Below, piece by piece: positions 50,146 to 61,760 of a DNA stretch of 64,000 bases; the first letter of the stretch is position 1, and every line of letters begins with the position of its first letter. The translations under genes and the position numbers were made by a program. The DNA comes from Pachyseris speciosa (taxonomy: Eukaryota; Cnidaria; Anthozoa; Scleractinia; Pachyseridae), in the NCBI GenBank assembly GCA_016490735.1, contig JAEMWC010000125.1, positions 456,001 through 520,000 of the forward strand, written 5' to 3'. Under the pieces are notes generated by a model. The model was not told the origin of the DNA. It did no database searches and saw only the letters and a list, made by a program, of their open reading frames with translations.

Positions 50146-51036
50146 AACATGGTTTTCCGTTTTCGGTCTTTCGAAGTGGAGACATACTGTACGGATTCTA
50201 CCGCAGTGAGCGCGTCTACTATCTAATTAATTCGCTTCCCTCGAATTCAAGCTTCTTCCTAAACTGAACATCAAACCGCCGATAATTTCGGCTCGTTCGT
50301 GACTGATGCTTAACTTTTGTTTAGCTTTCTGTTCATTTGATTCTTGATAACTTTAGTTAGCCGTTTGAAAGTTGAAAATGTTTACACACTTCAGTGACAC
50401 TTTGGATGTTTCTTTTCGTATGCGTGGTTTCGACGGAGCGAAGCACGTAAAATTGTTTTGCGAATTTATCGAAGGTACTCTAAGTTTAATGCGGATTATT
50501 ACCAAACGCAAATAGGTTTGGTAATATTCGTTTGTGTACCTCAAAAAAAGCTCTAAACATAGAGTTGGCACGGCGACTGAGGGGTAAACGAGCTGGGAGT
50601 TAAGCTGTTCGTTCTTTTCGATTGATCGATAGACCGCACGTGCGAGGCTTCCTTCCGCAACTCTGTTTACGCAGACAAACTCTACTGTAGCGCAACGTTA
50701 CAAAGATATGCCCAGGAAATGTTTTAGGTCTGTCGAAGTAGAAAACATACGATTGAATGCCGGCGTGTTGAATAACAAACTTCGCCATTGCCAGATGAAT
50801 CTCAAATTCTACATGATAAGATCGAGCCGTGAGATAAGCTTATCGTTCTCTTCATCGATCAATCAACCAAAGTAAGCTTTCCGTAAAATCTGGAATCCGG
50901 AATCCGGAATACGAAATACGGAATGTAATGAAGGTTGGTAGAAAATTTTGACAAAGGTTGAAGTCGCTTGGGTAATAATATGGTCAACAAATTATATGAT
51001 GACTTAGCCGGAGTTTTGCAGCAATCAAGGGGTGTC

Positions 51037-51180
51037 TCTAAAACGAAGACCCTAAGACCCTAAGACCCTAAGACCCCAAAAACTCAAAAACGAAGATCCC
51101 CTAATTTTCTAAGCATTTTTTACCTTTAGTGAAGTTTTGCTCCTTCTTTATCCGGCCAATTTTGTTCATATTGGTGTCGA
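51037..51180. repeat. inverted counterpart of 57288-57445 (outer arm)
   Basis: gtctctaaaacgaagacc, (ctaagaccc)n, gcattttttacctttagtgaagttttgctccttctttatccgg and aattttgttcatattggtgtc recur reverse-complemented at 57288-57445. About 6.1 kb apart, enclosing the 5-kb inverted repeat. 50152-50880 and 51181-51950 hold no gene. Confidence 0.7.
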
Positions 51181-52140
51181 GTAACCAGGCTCCCACACTT
51201 GGCCGGAAGTTAGGTTACCTACCGATTTGCTTCCTTCTGTCAATGATGTGGAGGAAGAGAGGGCGCGCGCTTTACCGTGTTTTCTCGGCACAGTTTGGCA
51301 AGAGATTGTTCGTCGATTTTGGGATCTTTTTCTGTGTTTTCTCTGTTCTGTCTATGAATTGTACGTTTCATCGGACCGGCTATGGATTGGTGAGTGAATC
51401 GAACATGATTTAATTTGATTTAATTCCGACATCTTAGGGCCTGTTTACATGGAGGGAGGGAGGGTGCCCCGGCTAACCGAGCTACTCTGGGAGGGCCAAC
51501 TCTTCATACGTTTCTTTACGAAACGCATTGAAGCGTTTACATGCTAGACAGGGTAGCCCGCCATCCCGGGGCACCCTGTCTACTTGCCCGGGGCACCCTT
51601 CTAGGCGGGCTAGCTTTTTGCCATATAAACGGTTCGTGCCGGGTTATCCCGGCTAGCCGAGGTGAGAAGACCGTGAAAGCAGCGATAAATTTTAGGTCAA
51701 CTTTTAAAGTTAACTGCCCCTGGTGACAACGATCAATTACCAGAGTGCAAAATAACGACCCTACACACTAAAAAGCGGCCGCTAACGGAATGAGTGATCA
51801 ACAAATTGAACTTACCGTTAAAAAAGACTCCTTCGTCCGCCATGTTGTTTGCTGTTCTCACGGCCGATCTAAAAATAGTCCACTGATTATCCTGCCTAGG
51901 GGTTGCATGTAAAGGCGGGCTATGTTTCAACTCTGCTAGCCGAGTAACTCGGTGGGTCGGTACAAAACGTGGACCCCCCCTTCTGGACCCCCTTCTGGAC
52001 CCCTTCTGGACCCCCTTCTGGACCCTTTCTGGACCCCCTTCTGGTATGGCGCGTTATCGGTGTCAAAATTATGTTTGTCACTTAATTATGTGTTTTGTAT
52101 TGACATTAAAATGTTCATTGTGAAATTAACCTCGTTCGTC

Positions 52141-52440
52141 TTGATGTTCGTCTTGATGCTATGATCACTGTATGATGTTCGTCATGACATTATGATGTTC
52201 GTCTTGACATTATGATGTTCGTCTTGACATTATGATGTTCGTCATGACATTATGATGTTCGTCATGACATTATGATGTTCGTCTTGATGTTATGATGTTC
52301 GTCTAGAGATTAGGATGCTCATCTTGAGATTATGATGTTCGTCTTGAGATTATGATGTCCGTCATGACATTATGATGTTCGTCTTGATGTTCGTCTTGAA
52401 TTACGATGTTCGTCTTGAGATTATGATGGTCGTCTTGATA
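52141..52440 (+). repeat. 20-bp minisatellite (left arm)
   Basis: Units close to GATGTTCGTCTTGACATTAT, roughly 14-15 in a row with variants (catgacatt, cttgagatt, ctagagatt). It ends about 60 bp before the ATG at 52502, so it sits in promoter position for the small ORF. Confidence 0.88.
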
Positions 52441-52501
52441 GCATGCACTGCGCGCCCAATTCCCTCCAATCCATACAGTTCTTGGTAGTTGTTCGCAAAA
52501 C

Positions 52502-53097
52502 ATGGCGGAAAACATTGCGGGATCTAGCCAGTCTGGAGATAAAGACGATCAGGACGTCTTTGCAACCTTAAGAAAGGCCACTGACAGCTTAAACAAAGTA
52601 GCTGACCTATTGCGAGACAATGGCCGCGGGCCGCGGGCCGCGGGCGATACGCAGCGGAGCGTCTTCGACCAGTTCGACTCCATGTTCATTTACTAGAGCA
52701 TACGGTTACTACAGTACTGCTGCTTCACCAAGCCTAACAAGTGGTATATTTTCAGAGCATCGTCGATTGTTTGGCAATGCAGCTGTACGTGCCAACAGTC
52801 TAGTCCACCAAATAGCGGCAGCAATGCGCTTCAGTCCACTTTCTTCCGGAGCAACCCAAACAACAACAAGCACGGGAAGGAAAAGGTCACGTAGAACAGC
52901 TGGGGGAGGATTTGCTGAGCGAAACTAGTGGACTCACAAGTTCTGTTGTTTGGCGAATATAGATGCTTGTAAAATACCCACTGTGGAAGAGAAGATAACA
53001 CTGAGGGCTGCAGGACTGGGTGAAAAGGAAATGACGCTCGACATGCTGGTCTTCGAGTCGTTCGCACAAGAAGCTATCAGAAACATTACCCAAGCTT
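52502..53097 (+). pseudogene. small ORF of the inverted repeat, frameshifted copy
   Basis: Starts MAENIAGSSQSGDKDDQDVF and LRKATDSLNKVADLLRDNG; then an extra 7-bp unit (CCGCGGG three times, twice in the mirror copy) shifts the frame. The second frame continues SGIFSEHRRLFGNAAVRANS, RKRSRRTAGGGFAERN, then in-frame TAG (52927-52929), then WTHKFCCLANIDACKIPTVE and EKITLRAAGLGEKEMTL. The last part resembles a motif (CLAN...PT..EK..L..AGLGEK) seen in many coral and fish proteins; function unknown, so I give none. Confidence 0.55.
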
Positions 53098-53530
53098 AAA
53101 GGAGCAAAGTCACTGAGATTTTTGCTGTTTTTGGTTCAATTCTGCTAAAAATTACTGCCTTTTACCTGTTATCGTGCACAAAATTCTCCTACAGAAAATA
53201 ATCAGCAAGGTGAATTCCAATGAACTGTTAGCAGGGAGAGCTAACCATAATAATTTTTTTGGTGATTATTCAATTCATAGCTTGAAATTTTGAAAAAACT
53301 AGCAAGGTTTTTCAAATTTCAATCCATTTCCATCCTCATCATCTTTGATTTAATACAGGAGTTTATAGTGTCAATGCAGTACTACAGTCTTTGGCAGCAA
53401 AACTAGACCATTATTTTAAGGTTTCCGCTGATGCATTGGTACTTTTAAGCTGATGGTACAATACCGTGACACTCACATATTCACCACTCACGGGTATATT
53501 ACAAACCAACTAAACGACCAGCTCCCAGAT

Positions 53531-53602
53531 GGCTTGTTAGCTCAGTCGGTAGAGCGTTGTACCGGTATTGCAGAGGTTGTGGGTTCAAATCCCATACAAG
53601 CC
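53531..53602 (+). tRNA. tRNA-like sequence (SINE head), cloverleaf with anticodon GGT
   Basis: GGCTTGT pairs fully with ACAAGCC; D arm GCTC/GAGC; anticodon stem TTGTA/TGCAG; loop CCGGTAT gives GGT (Thr); T arm GTGGG-TTCAAAT-CCCAT. However, position 33 is C instead of the invariant T, and downstream sequence (tttcactactgcttaagtagtgttcataactgcaatgatc) looks like a SINE body. Most likely a tRNA-derived SINE or tRNA pseudogene. Confidence 0.55.
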
Positions 53603-55281
53603 TGATTTTATTTCAGGATTTATTTCACTACTGCTTAAGTAGTGTTCATAACTGCAATGATCAGTCACATATTTAATCATTAATCTGCAGTTCAAATATG
53701 ATTTTCATACATTCATTCTCAGATATAATAATTATTGTTAAATATTCCCACTTATATGTAGAGCTGATTACATCTTAATTTAACTATAATGACTGCACAT
53801 TGAACACTATTGTTTTATTATATATAATTTAGAACAAAAAACAACAAATGAAATGGCCAAAGCAAAAAGTGAAAGACCACTTGCATCTGATTATAATTTG
53901 CAAGGTGTTCTCCTAAACCATTCATGGAGAAAAAAAATCCACATTGCTTACACTCCTCCATGGGAATATCAGCCTATAAGGAAAACAAATTAAGTGATGC
54001 AATATTTAAAAGTCATCAAGGTAGTGTGTGAGATTTTTTATATTCTAAAGTAACATAGCCAAAAGCACATTAAAGTATTGCAAATTTAATACTTGGCCTT
54101 CTACAGTTTTCGTTCTTTACTGCATTAAGCTTACCTGTGCATTTTTCTCCTGAAAACATCAAAGTAACTAACTTATTTAATCGTTCTACTTAACTGCTAA
54201 GGCTGTAAACATGCAATGAACGTCAGATAATTAATCTAGATAGCTAAAAGATCTGTTGAAATCTCCCCAGTTTAGTTGTCTGCCCCCCTGAGTTTTCATG
54301 ATAATAAGAAAGCCAACAAGGTGGCCATCTTGAATAAGATTTATTGACTTACTATCATTCCAACTTCAAAGTCTTCTAAAGGGGACAACGAGAGATCGTT
54401 CTGTAGTGGGCAGATGTAAGCAGTTGCTTGATTCAAGTTGTCTTTCAGGTACTGGACACTATAACCCTCTACCTTTGAACCGGGTATAAGCACCAACCGT
54501 GAAGTTGATCGACCATCAGTTCTTAAAAATTCATACCCTCTACCATCATTAAGCTTAAGCTCTGGGGAATGTTTCTGATTCTTGATTTTCAGTCACACAA
54601 GTAAAAAAATAAAATCATCTACCATTCGAAAGATAAAGTTAAGAAATTGAGATGTTGTAGAAGAGTAATAAATAAACAACCTGCTAAAGTCTAGGGGCTG
54701 TGCGATATCCCGTACTCGAGTTATTCCGCAAAATGTACCACTCAGAATTATAGAGTTTAGTACGGACACGCCATGTTAGTGTCCCTCTGTGGGGCACAAA
54801 TATGGCGGCCGGAAACATATTGAAACATCTGGAATTTACTTTGGATATATCAAAGGCTTTGAGCTCGCAAACATTCGCAAAGACGCTTCTCCTGTCACGT
54901 TGGCTTTCCAAACCTCAAAAACACAAGCTGAATCGATGTTTTCGTGTACATGACACATGTTTATGTCACGCAATCTGAAAAAGCCTAAAATTCAAACTGC
55001 TCTATTTTCAAATCAAAGCACGCTACCGAGCTGAAAACATGCAAGCAGATACATTTCTAAAATGTCTTTTACGTTATGAATCTAAAAATACAAGTCTTTT
55101 AGTTTTTATGACGTCATGTGAAAACCAAGAATAGCTTCTCGTGCGAACGACTCGAAGACCAGCATTTGTCGAGCGTCATTTCCTTTTCACCCAGTCCTGC
55201 AGCCCTCAGTGTTATCTTCTCTTCCACAGTGGGTATTTTACAAGCATCTATATTCGCCAAACAACAGAACTTGTGAGTCCA

Positions 55282-55701
55282 CTAGTTTCGCTCAGCAAAT
55301 CCTCCCCCAGCTGTTCTACGTGACCTTTTCCTTCCCGTGCTTGTTGTTGTTTGGGTTGCTCCGGAAGAAAGTGGACTGAAGCGCATTGCTGCCGCTATTT
55401 GGTGGACTAGACTGTTGGCACGTACAGCTGCATTGCCAAACAATCGACGATGCTCTGAAAATATACCACTTGTTAGGCTTGGTGAAGCAGCAGCACTGTA
55501 GTAACCGTATGCTCTAGTAAATGAACATGGAGTCGAACTGGTCGAAGACGCTCCGCTGCGTATCGCCCGCGGCCCGCGGCCATTGTCTCGCAATAGGTCA
55601 GCTACTTTGTTTAAGCTGTCAGTGGCCTTTCTTAAGGTTGCAAAGACGTCCTGATCGTCTTTATCTCCAGACTGGCTAGATCCCGCAATGTTTTCCGCCA
55701 T
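55282..55701 (-). CDS. small ORF of the inverted repeat, intact copy (139 aa), function unknown
   Basis: Mirror copy of 52502-52929 with two CCGCGGG units, so the frame stays open: MAENIAGSSQSG..., an Asp-rich start, a helix LRKATDSLNKVADLLRDNG, Ser-rich middle, SGIFSEHRRLFGNAAV, and a basic C-terminus GRKRSRRTAGGGFAERN. It stops at the same TAG as the left copy; the following frame (55138-55280) again reads THKFCCLANIDACKIPTVEE. It could be the first part of a longer protein with a shared nonsense change, or of an intron-containing gene. Whether it is expressed is unknown. Confidence 0.4.
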   Translation of the reverse strand: MAENIAGSSQSGDKDDQDVFATLRKATDSLNKVADLLRDNGRGPRAIRSGASSTSSTPCSFTRAYGYYSAAASPSLTSGIFSEHRRLFGNAAVRANSLVHQIAAAMRFSPLSSGATQTTTSTGRKRSRRTAGGGFAERN

Positions 55702-55751
55702 GTTTTGCGAACAACTACCATGGATTGGAGGGAATTGGGCGCGCAGTGCAT

Positions 55752-56060
55752 GCTATCAAGACGACCATCATAATCTCAAGACGAACATCGTAATTCAAGA
55801 CGAACATCAAGACGAACATCATAATGTCATGACGGACATCATAATCTCAAGACGAACATCATAATCTCAAGACGAGCATCCTAATCTCAAGACGAACATC
55901 ATAACATCAAGACGAACATCATAATGTCATGACGAACATCATAATGTCATGACGAACATCATAATGTCAAGACGAACATCATAATGTCATGACGAACATC
56001 ATAATGTCATGACGAACATCATACAGTGATCATAGCATCAAGACGAACATCAAGACGAAC
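55752..56060 (-). repeat. 20-bp minisatellite (right arm, mirror copy)
   Basis: Reverse complement of the left-arm array with the same variant units in the same order as far as I can follow (for example ctagagatt/aatctcaagacgagcatcc). Upstream of the minus-strand ORF starting at 55701. Confidence 0.87.
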
Positions 56061-56153
56061 GAGGTTAATTTCACAATGAACATTTTAATGTCAATACAAA
56101 ACACATAATTAAGTGACAAACATAATTTTGACACCGATAACGCGCCATATTCT

Positions 56154-56965
56154 GGACCCCTCGATTTTTCTGTTGAAAAATAATAAAATGATATTTAACA
56201 GTCTTCGCTTTGGATTTTCAACTTCGGCCGGTTCGTTGATAGTTACAGACAGTATTACAGTAATCGCGAATATTACCACAGCCAGTTGCCATTTTCATCC
56301 CGAGAAAGACTTGCTTTGAATTTCGCTGAATTTGCGTTGCTGACTTTTGCTGTTGTTACCAAATACTTTAGAATTTTCTCGCAAAGGTTAGATAAACGTT
56401 AAATATGCGAATTACTGTTCAGCTTTCAACTGGCTTCGGAGAATGTGAAAATTATTATCGGTGGCAGATTTATGTCACGTGCTAGGCAACCAGAGTGATC
56501 ATATTTCATTCCATCATGTTTGATGCCACAACATTCAGCGGATTTAACGGCTCTACGATATTTCAGAGCAAGCTTTAGACTATATTTTACCAGCGTGGAA
56601 GAAAACATTGCTCACCTTTTTGCTGCAGTGATAACATTAACTAGCACTGCTTATTCTAATCCAAACAGAAAAAAAAGATAGTTTTTGAGCTCGGTTCACA
56701 TTCTTCGAAACCCAGTTGAAAGCCGAACAGCACTTTGCATACTTAATGTTTATCTAATCTCCCTTGTGAGAAAATTCTAAAGTATTTTGTAACAACAAAA
56801 ATCAGCGAAATTCAAAACAAGTCTTTCTCGGGATAAAAATGGGAACTGGCTGTGGTGGTGTTCGCGATTACTGTAATACTGTCTGTAACTATCAGTTGAA
56901 ATCCAAAGCGAAGACTGTTAAATATCATTTTATTATTTTTCAACAGAAAAATCGAGGGGTCCAGA
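56154..56965. mobile_element. foldback insert in the right arm (about 810 bp)
   Basis: ggacccctcgatttttctgttgaaaaataataaaatga...cgagaaagacttg...gaattttctcgcaaaggttagataaac is mirrored by gtttatctaatctcccttgtgagaaaattc...caagtctttctcgg...caacagaaaaatcgaggggtcc. Arms about 250 bp. It sits in the GGACCCCTTCT repeat and is absent from the left arm, so it inserted after the inverted duplication. Confidence 0.8.
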
Positions 56966-58774
56966 AGGGGGTCCAGAAGGGGGTCCAGAAGGGGGTCCAG
57001 AAGGGGTTCCAGAAGGGGGGTCCACGTTTTGTACCGACCCATGTCATTTCTTAGCGTAGGCATTCACGTGGGAAAATTCTCTTGGGACTGATCCGACAGA
57101 AAAGGCCTCGGAAAGGTAGACTAATGGCCTTAATACAAGCAAAATCTGAATGAAAGACGACAGTTTTTAAACTTAAAATGTAAAACATTGATCTTGAAAT
57201 GTTTTGTACATATTGTGGCCGGCGAGTCCGGCTTCAAGCACGAAACGCTTAGCGGCGCCGTTCTTTGAGTGGCATGACGGATTAAACATTGACACCAATA
57301 TGAACAAAATTGGCCGGATAAAGAAGGAGCAAAACTTCACTAAAGGTAAAAAATGCTTAGAAAATTAGGAGGTCTTCGTTTTAGAGTTTTTGGGGTCTTA
57401 GGGTCTTGGGGTCTTCGTTTTAGAGGTCTTCGTTTTAGAGACAGCCGCAATCAAGCCCATGAAGTTTATTCTAGGGCAGCATTTTAATACTTTGGTTTTG
57501 CTTTTAATAAACCGCCTGATTCCTTTAAAGCACACAGCTTTCAATCACACCACGATACGATACTAATCAATGTTTTGTGCATTTTGAACATTTTAAATTC
57601 AAATCATTTTAATTAAAAGCACCTTCTCTTATTCTTTTTTGTCGATGAAGAGTGTTAGGCCTGTCCACAAGTTGACGGCAACTTTTTGAACAACTTTCGA
57701 TTTTCGATCAACCTTTTTTGATTTCGAGCAACTTTTTTTCGGTTTTCAATGTTTTGTTATTGATTTCAGCTAGATCTTTATAAAACATGAGCTATTTTTT
57801 TTGCTTATTATTTTAAACGCATCGTGACCAAAAAGCAGAGAAAAATCACTTTGCATATCTTGACTTAATTGCGCGTGGGAACGCTTACGCCTGATTGGTC
57901 ATTTGTCTGTTGTTCCATGCTGGAATGTTTGGGAACTGTATCGGCGCGTACATTTCAGGTTGTCGAGTGGCCGTCGATAAAACGAGGAACATGGAACATT
58001 CCGGAACATCCCGGTACATTCCGGAACATCTACAAAAGACGAAGAAAGATCACTTTAAAAAAAACTTTAAATATACAGAAAAAAAGAAATTAACACGAAA
58101 TAAATATAATCCGAGAGATTAATTGGAGAAAAAAAGAAGACAAAACATATTTATTCCAAAAAAAGACGTTTATAAATGCCCTACCTGGAAATGATAGCTA
58201 TGAGGGCTGGGTGAGGATTGTTTTAGCGCTTTCGTTTGCTTACAACATTTTCACCCTCATACAGTTGTACCGTCTTCTGTCATTGCTCTTTTTTTCGAAA
58301 AAATCTAAGTCAGTATGGTGCCCAATATACCTTGAAACTTTTATATAGGAACCTTGAGCACGCAAAATCCGCTGCTCTCCACTTCTGATTGGTTAAGGAT
58401 ATCTTCAACAGCTGAGGACTCGGTCAGGCCTACTTTTACAGTAGGCGATAAACGTGGTTAATCTGCTCCAAGAAAGATGTTCTTCCCAATAGCAATGCTT
58501 CTCACTCCGTTTTTGCAGCGAGGGCTGCACTGCATGGGCCTGTTTGTTTCTTAAGGTTAAACATGTACGAGGCTAGTGTAAAATCTCGCGGATCACCTCT
58601 TTAAGTTGCATTTAATGATCCTGCATACGGTCTTTCTTAATAGTTATCCCTATATCCCTCCACATCGACTCAACTGAAAAGAACAAACCAAGTCCCAGAC
58701 TAAGACTTCACTCCTGTCACCTACCTCCTCCTGTAAGACATCTATCGTCTTCTTCGGTTCTTTTAACCCTCTTA

Positions 58775-59200
58775 TCCGGATTCCGCATTCCGGATTCTAT
58801 GTTTTAGGTAAACCTTGCTGGGGTAACGGAGAATGCCTTCGTCCTATCGAAGCGATGGATTTTCTCAGCCCACTTGGTTCTGGAGACGAGTTTCTACAGC
58901 AAAGAACAGTTTAAAGCCTAGAAGAGTTTAGAGGTGTACAACTTTTTGGTGTCAGGTGGAAAGCACGTTGTTATGGGAAAAGTGAGACATTCCCAAAGAA
59001 AGAATGACCCTTTGATCATTGTTTGGGCGATAGCCGACAAAGACGGAACATTCAAATCAGCTTATTGCTTAGGATGCAAAGCAGGGCTTTCGGAATCTTG
59101 CTCACACGTAGCAAGCGTATTATGTTACATTGAAGCATGGACAAGAATTCGCGGTAAATTGTTCTGCACGGAAGTGAAATGCACGTGGTTGTTAATACCC
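58775..59200 (+). pseudogene. SWIM zinc-finger fragment (ISL2EU-type accessory protein)
   Basis: Reads WIFSAHLVLETSFYSKEQFK, A-stop-KSLEVYNFLVSG, GKVRHSQRKNDPLIIVWAIA, KSAYCLGCKAGLSESCSHVA, SVLCYIEAWTRI. CxC-like Cys with CSHVA is the SWIM zinc knuckle. The TAG in KA*KSLE (58921-58923) probably replaced a Trp codon. In ISL2EU transposons a SWIM/YqaJ nuclease accompanies the transposase; the YqaJ part is not visible here. Confidence 0.65.
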
Positions 59201-59562
59201 TCATCAACAGTTTCCCAATTCTCATTACAAAGAGAAAATTGATGCTGATCGCTAATGGCAGCCATTGAGGGGTGTAAATCTAACCATTTCACTTCATTTC
59301 TTTTTGTACACTCATTAATAATATCAACATTGTTTTTACAAATAAACAATAACTATACCGGAGAATCTCTCATTTGTCTGTTTGTCCCTTTTTGAAATGT
59401 GCATGCTCCTGTGCCTGGAAATTATAGCTGGCTATTTTTGGTTTATACAAGTTGTATTTTCAAATTAATGAACTGGTAATAAGACAGGAGGAACCTTAAT
59501 TAAGAGGAACCTCCATTCCTAAAACCAATTGATGCCTCATTGTTACAATGCACTCGTCATCG

Positions 59563-59864
59563 GCTTCCCTGTGGGGTCAACCCGCGTGCCAACCAGGGAG
59601 ATATTTGGGGGAATACAAGGAGATGGATGGGATTCTTTGCCCGAGGGTAGGAGAAAATCTTGATATTGTTTTACGATCAAAGATTAGGGGTGGGGTAATT
59701 CACAAGTTTTTACAAGGATGTCACAGGGATTTTCAGCTGACAGACACCTCACCCAGGGGACTTTGTCTTGAGAGACTCCCCCCAACCACCCGGGGAAATT
59801 CCTTAAGTTTACTTGACTGATTTTACAATCCCCCTGGTTAGCCCAGGGGTCGACCCCATGGGGA
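59563..59864. mobile_element. MITE-like inverted repeat (300 bp)
   Basis: ttccctgtggggtcaacccgcgtgccaaccaggga near the left end and tccccctggttagcccaggggtcgaccccatggggaa at the right are inverted imperfect copies. No coding sequence. 59201-59560 and 59865-60665 hold nothing else I can name. Confidence 0.55.
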
Positions 59865-60669
59865 AACCGATGACATGTGCATAATACAGACAAAAATCAA
59901 ATTTCTTTGGGAAACATGGCACTAACATTACAGTGTTCTGAATAATGGAAAGGATTATCACCTATCATCACTTGTAAACTTCCCACTCACCACAATGCCA
60001 TTTTGGATTTTATGACAACCCATAGTTGCACTACAAAAAATGACTATATCACAAGCAACAATATAAGCACTGTTCAGGCAATGTATTTGTGCATATGAAC
60101 ACTATAATGTGATCATGATGCAAACAATTTTATTCATTTAAATTAAGAATTTTTAGCAGTAAATGTTGTATCTATATCTATGACAGATGCCAATCAGCCT
60201 ATATTAATGACAGTGGCTGTACAACAAAAGGCTATTGTGTTCATGTTGTTACTCCAGCATAAACAAAATCTTTCTACAGCCACCCCAAAAATATTATAGC
60301 CTTAAAAGGTATAGGGATGCTGTTGGGAGTAAGGGGTGGTATGGGAGTTGGGGGGAGGCAGGCACTCAGCATATCTTTGGCTAAGGAGGTGCAGCCTGGT
60401 CACTCAAGTACTGACCCTGTTAAAGAAAAAAGTCAGTGATTTTCCTACTCTATTTAAGACAGAATTACAATTTTTGAAGAATTTTTTTTACAGAATTACA
60501 TTTAACCTAAAATAATACCCCGTTTTAGACAAGAATAAAACAATTATTACTACTCTGTTTACAACTTTATGGATTTACTGATCTGTTTGTGTTAATTGTG
60601 CCAATAAAAATGTAAAAATTCTGTTTTATGGCAAGGTTTCTTTAAATTAACTGCTTTAAAATAACCTGT

Positions 60670-61560
60670 TTAAGACACTACCTTTAAGACAAAAATCCCT
60701 GAAAACTGCACCCTATTTGGCCGCACATCCCCATTAAATAAAGTTAGGGATTGTGTTCGCTGTTTGACAAATGGTGAAACATGATCAAAAGTAGCTAATA
60801 GTACTTCGTATGTTGGCAAACCCGTGTAGAATGACACTTTGTCGTTATCTTCCCTGAAATACGTAATCTTTATCAAAATGCTTGCTCATCGGTGGCTGAG
60901 TAAACAAGTAGTCAAACTCTTCTGTGTGAGTTGAGGCATCCGTGCACGGACAGTCCTTAATAGAAAGAGATGCCACGGACTGATATAAATAATCAAAAGC
61001 CTCTGTTTCACTTCGTGGAGCAGGTGTAACGAGTTTCATGCTCGTTGGGTTGCAAGTTTACGGTTTCCTCTTGAACTTGCTATGAATCGGGGGTACTTAA
61101 CTGACTTTCAATCTGTGAAGCAAAATCGGCAGGCTCATTTAATAAACGTTCTTGTTCTAGCAGTTCCGCCTGCCGTTTTCGCCTCTCCTTTGACCTCTCT
61201 GCTCGAGTCTCTCGGGCCTGATTTTGATGTTGTCCTCTTTGCGTCGCGGCTTATACTGCAGAGATTCACAATCGTTGTCGCTCAAAGCTTCATTCTTCAA
61301 CTTCTGGGCCTTGATTCGTTACAAGTCTTACAACTGCTGGAACTCGATACAATCGGATTCCCTTATCACGATCACTCTTTCTGGAACAGCCCACAATCAG
61401 GTACATGGGCATTTTGATTGCGGCGAAATTAGAAAAAAACGCGTTAAACTTCATGTGTTGGTGATTACATCCCATCCGCCATATTTGGCCTTTGGTACCC
61501 CAACATGGCGGACGGAAATGGCAAGTTGTACTGGAAGTCACGTGAGGGCAAGGCAAGAAT
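60670..61560 (-). pseudogene. THAP / HTH transposase fragment (ISL2EU/Harbinger-like)
   Basis: Minus strand from 61440: LIVGCSRKSDRDKGIRLYRV and PAVVRLVTNQGPEVEE (THAP zinc-finger N-terminus, first Cys lost), then stops; at 61210-61085 a coiled, basic stretch (QARETRAERSKERRKRQAEL, LEQERLLNEPADFASQIESQ); at 61039-60845 AFDYLYQSVASLS and STHTEEFDYLF; then DNDKVSFYTGLPTYEVLLAT and FDHVSPFVKQRTQSLTLFN, the helix-turn-helix that precedes the DDE_Tnp_4 catalytic domain. The catalytic domain is missing. Confidence 0.68.
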
Positions 61561-61760
61561 TACACTTTATTATATGACTGGCAATGACTGGCTCTTTCAG
61601 CGGTCAAGATGAATCAATTCTCCTGCTGTGATTGGCTACCCGCGAGGTCAAGATGGAGCTATCTTGACCGCTCGGGATAGTCCGTTCGTCGCGCGTTTTA
61701 CTGTCTTTTAATGACGTCCTTTGAGTCTTATAATAAATCCTTTATTGACCACGCTTGTTC

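Larger units (their letters stand above)
51953..57041. mobile_element. about 5.1-kb inverted-repeat structure with 1.1-kb arms
   Basis: The left arm (51953-53079) and right arm (55129-57041) are reverse complements: GGTCGGTACAAAACGTGGAC, (ggaccccttct)n, gcgcgttatcggtgtcaaaatt, a 20-bp minisatellite and a small gene in mirror image. The right arm has an extra palindromic insert at 56154-56965. The central 2 kb (53080-55128) holds the tRNA-like SINE and no gene. Probably a giant foldback element or an inverted duplication. Confidence 0.75.

Noticed and set aside
51050..51100. CCCTAAGACCCTAAG resembles telomere repeats (TTAGGG)
   Set aside because: The unit is CCCTAAGA, not CCCTAA in direct succession, only about three copies, and it recurs inverted at 57380-57420 as part of the outer arm repeat.
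52141..52440. CRISPR-like array of 20-bp units
   Set aside because: Units are contiguous without unique spacers and the genome is eukaryotic; it is a minisatellite.
57869..58122. ORFs of about 75 codons with repeated acattccggaacat
   Set aside because: Overlapping frames over a short degenerate tandem repeat; no recognisable protein.
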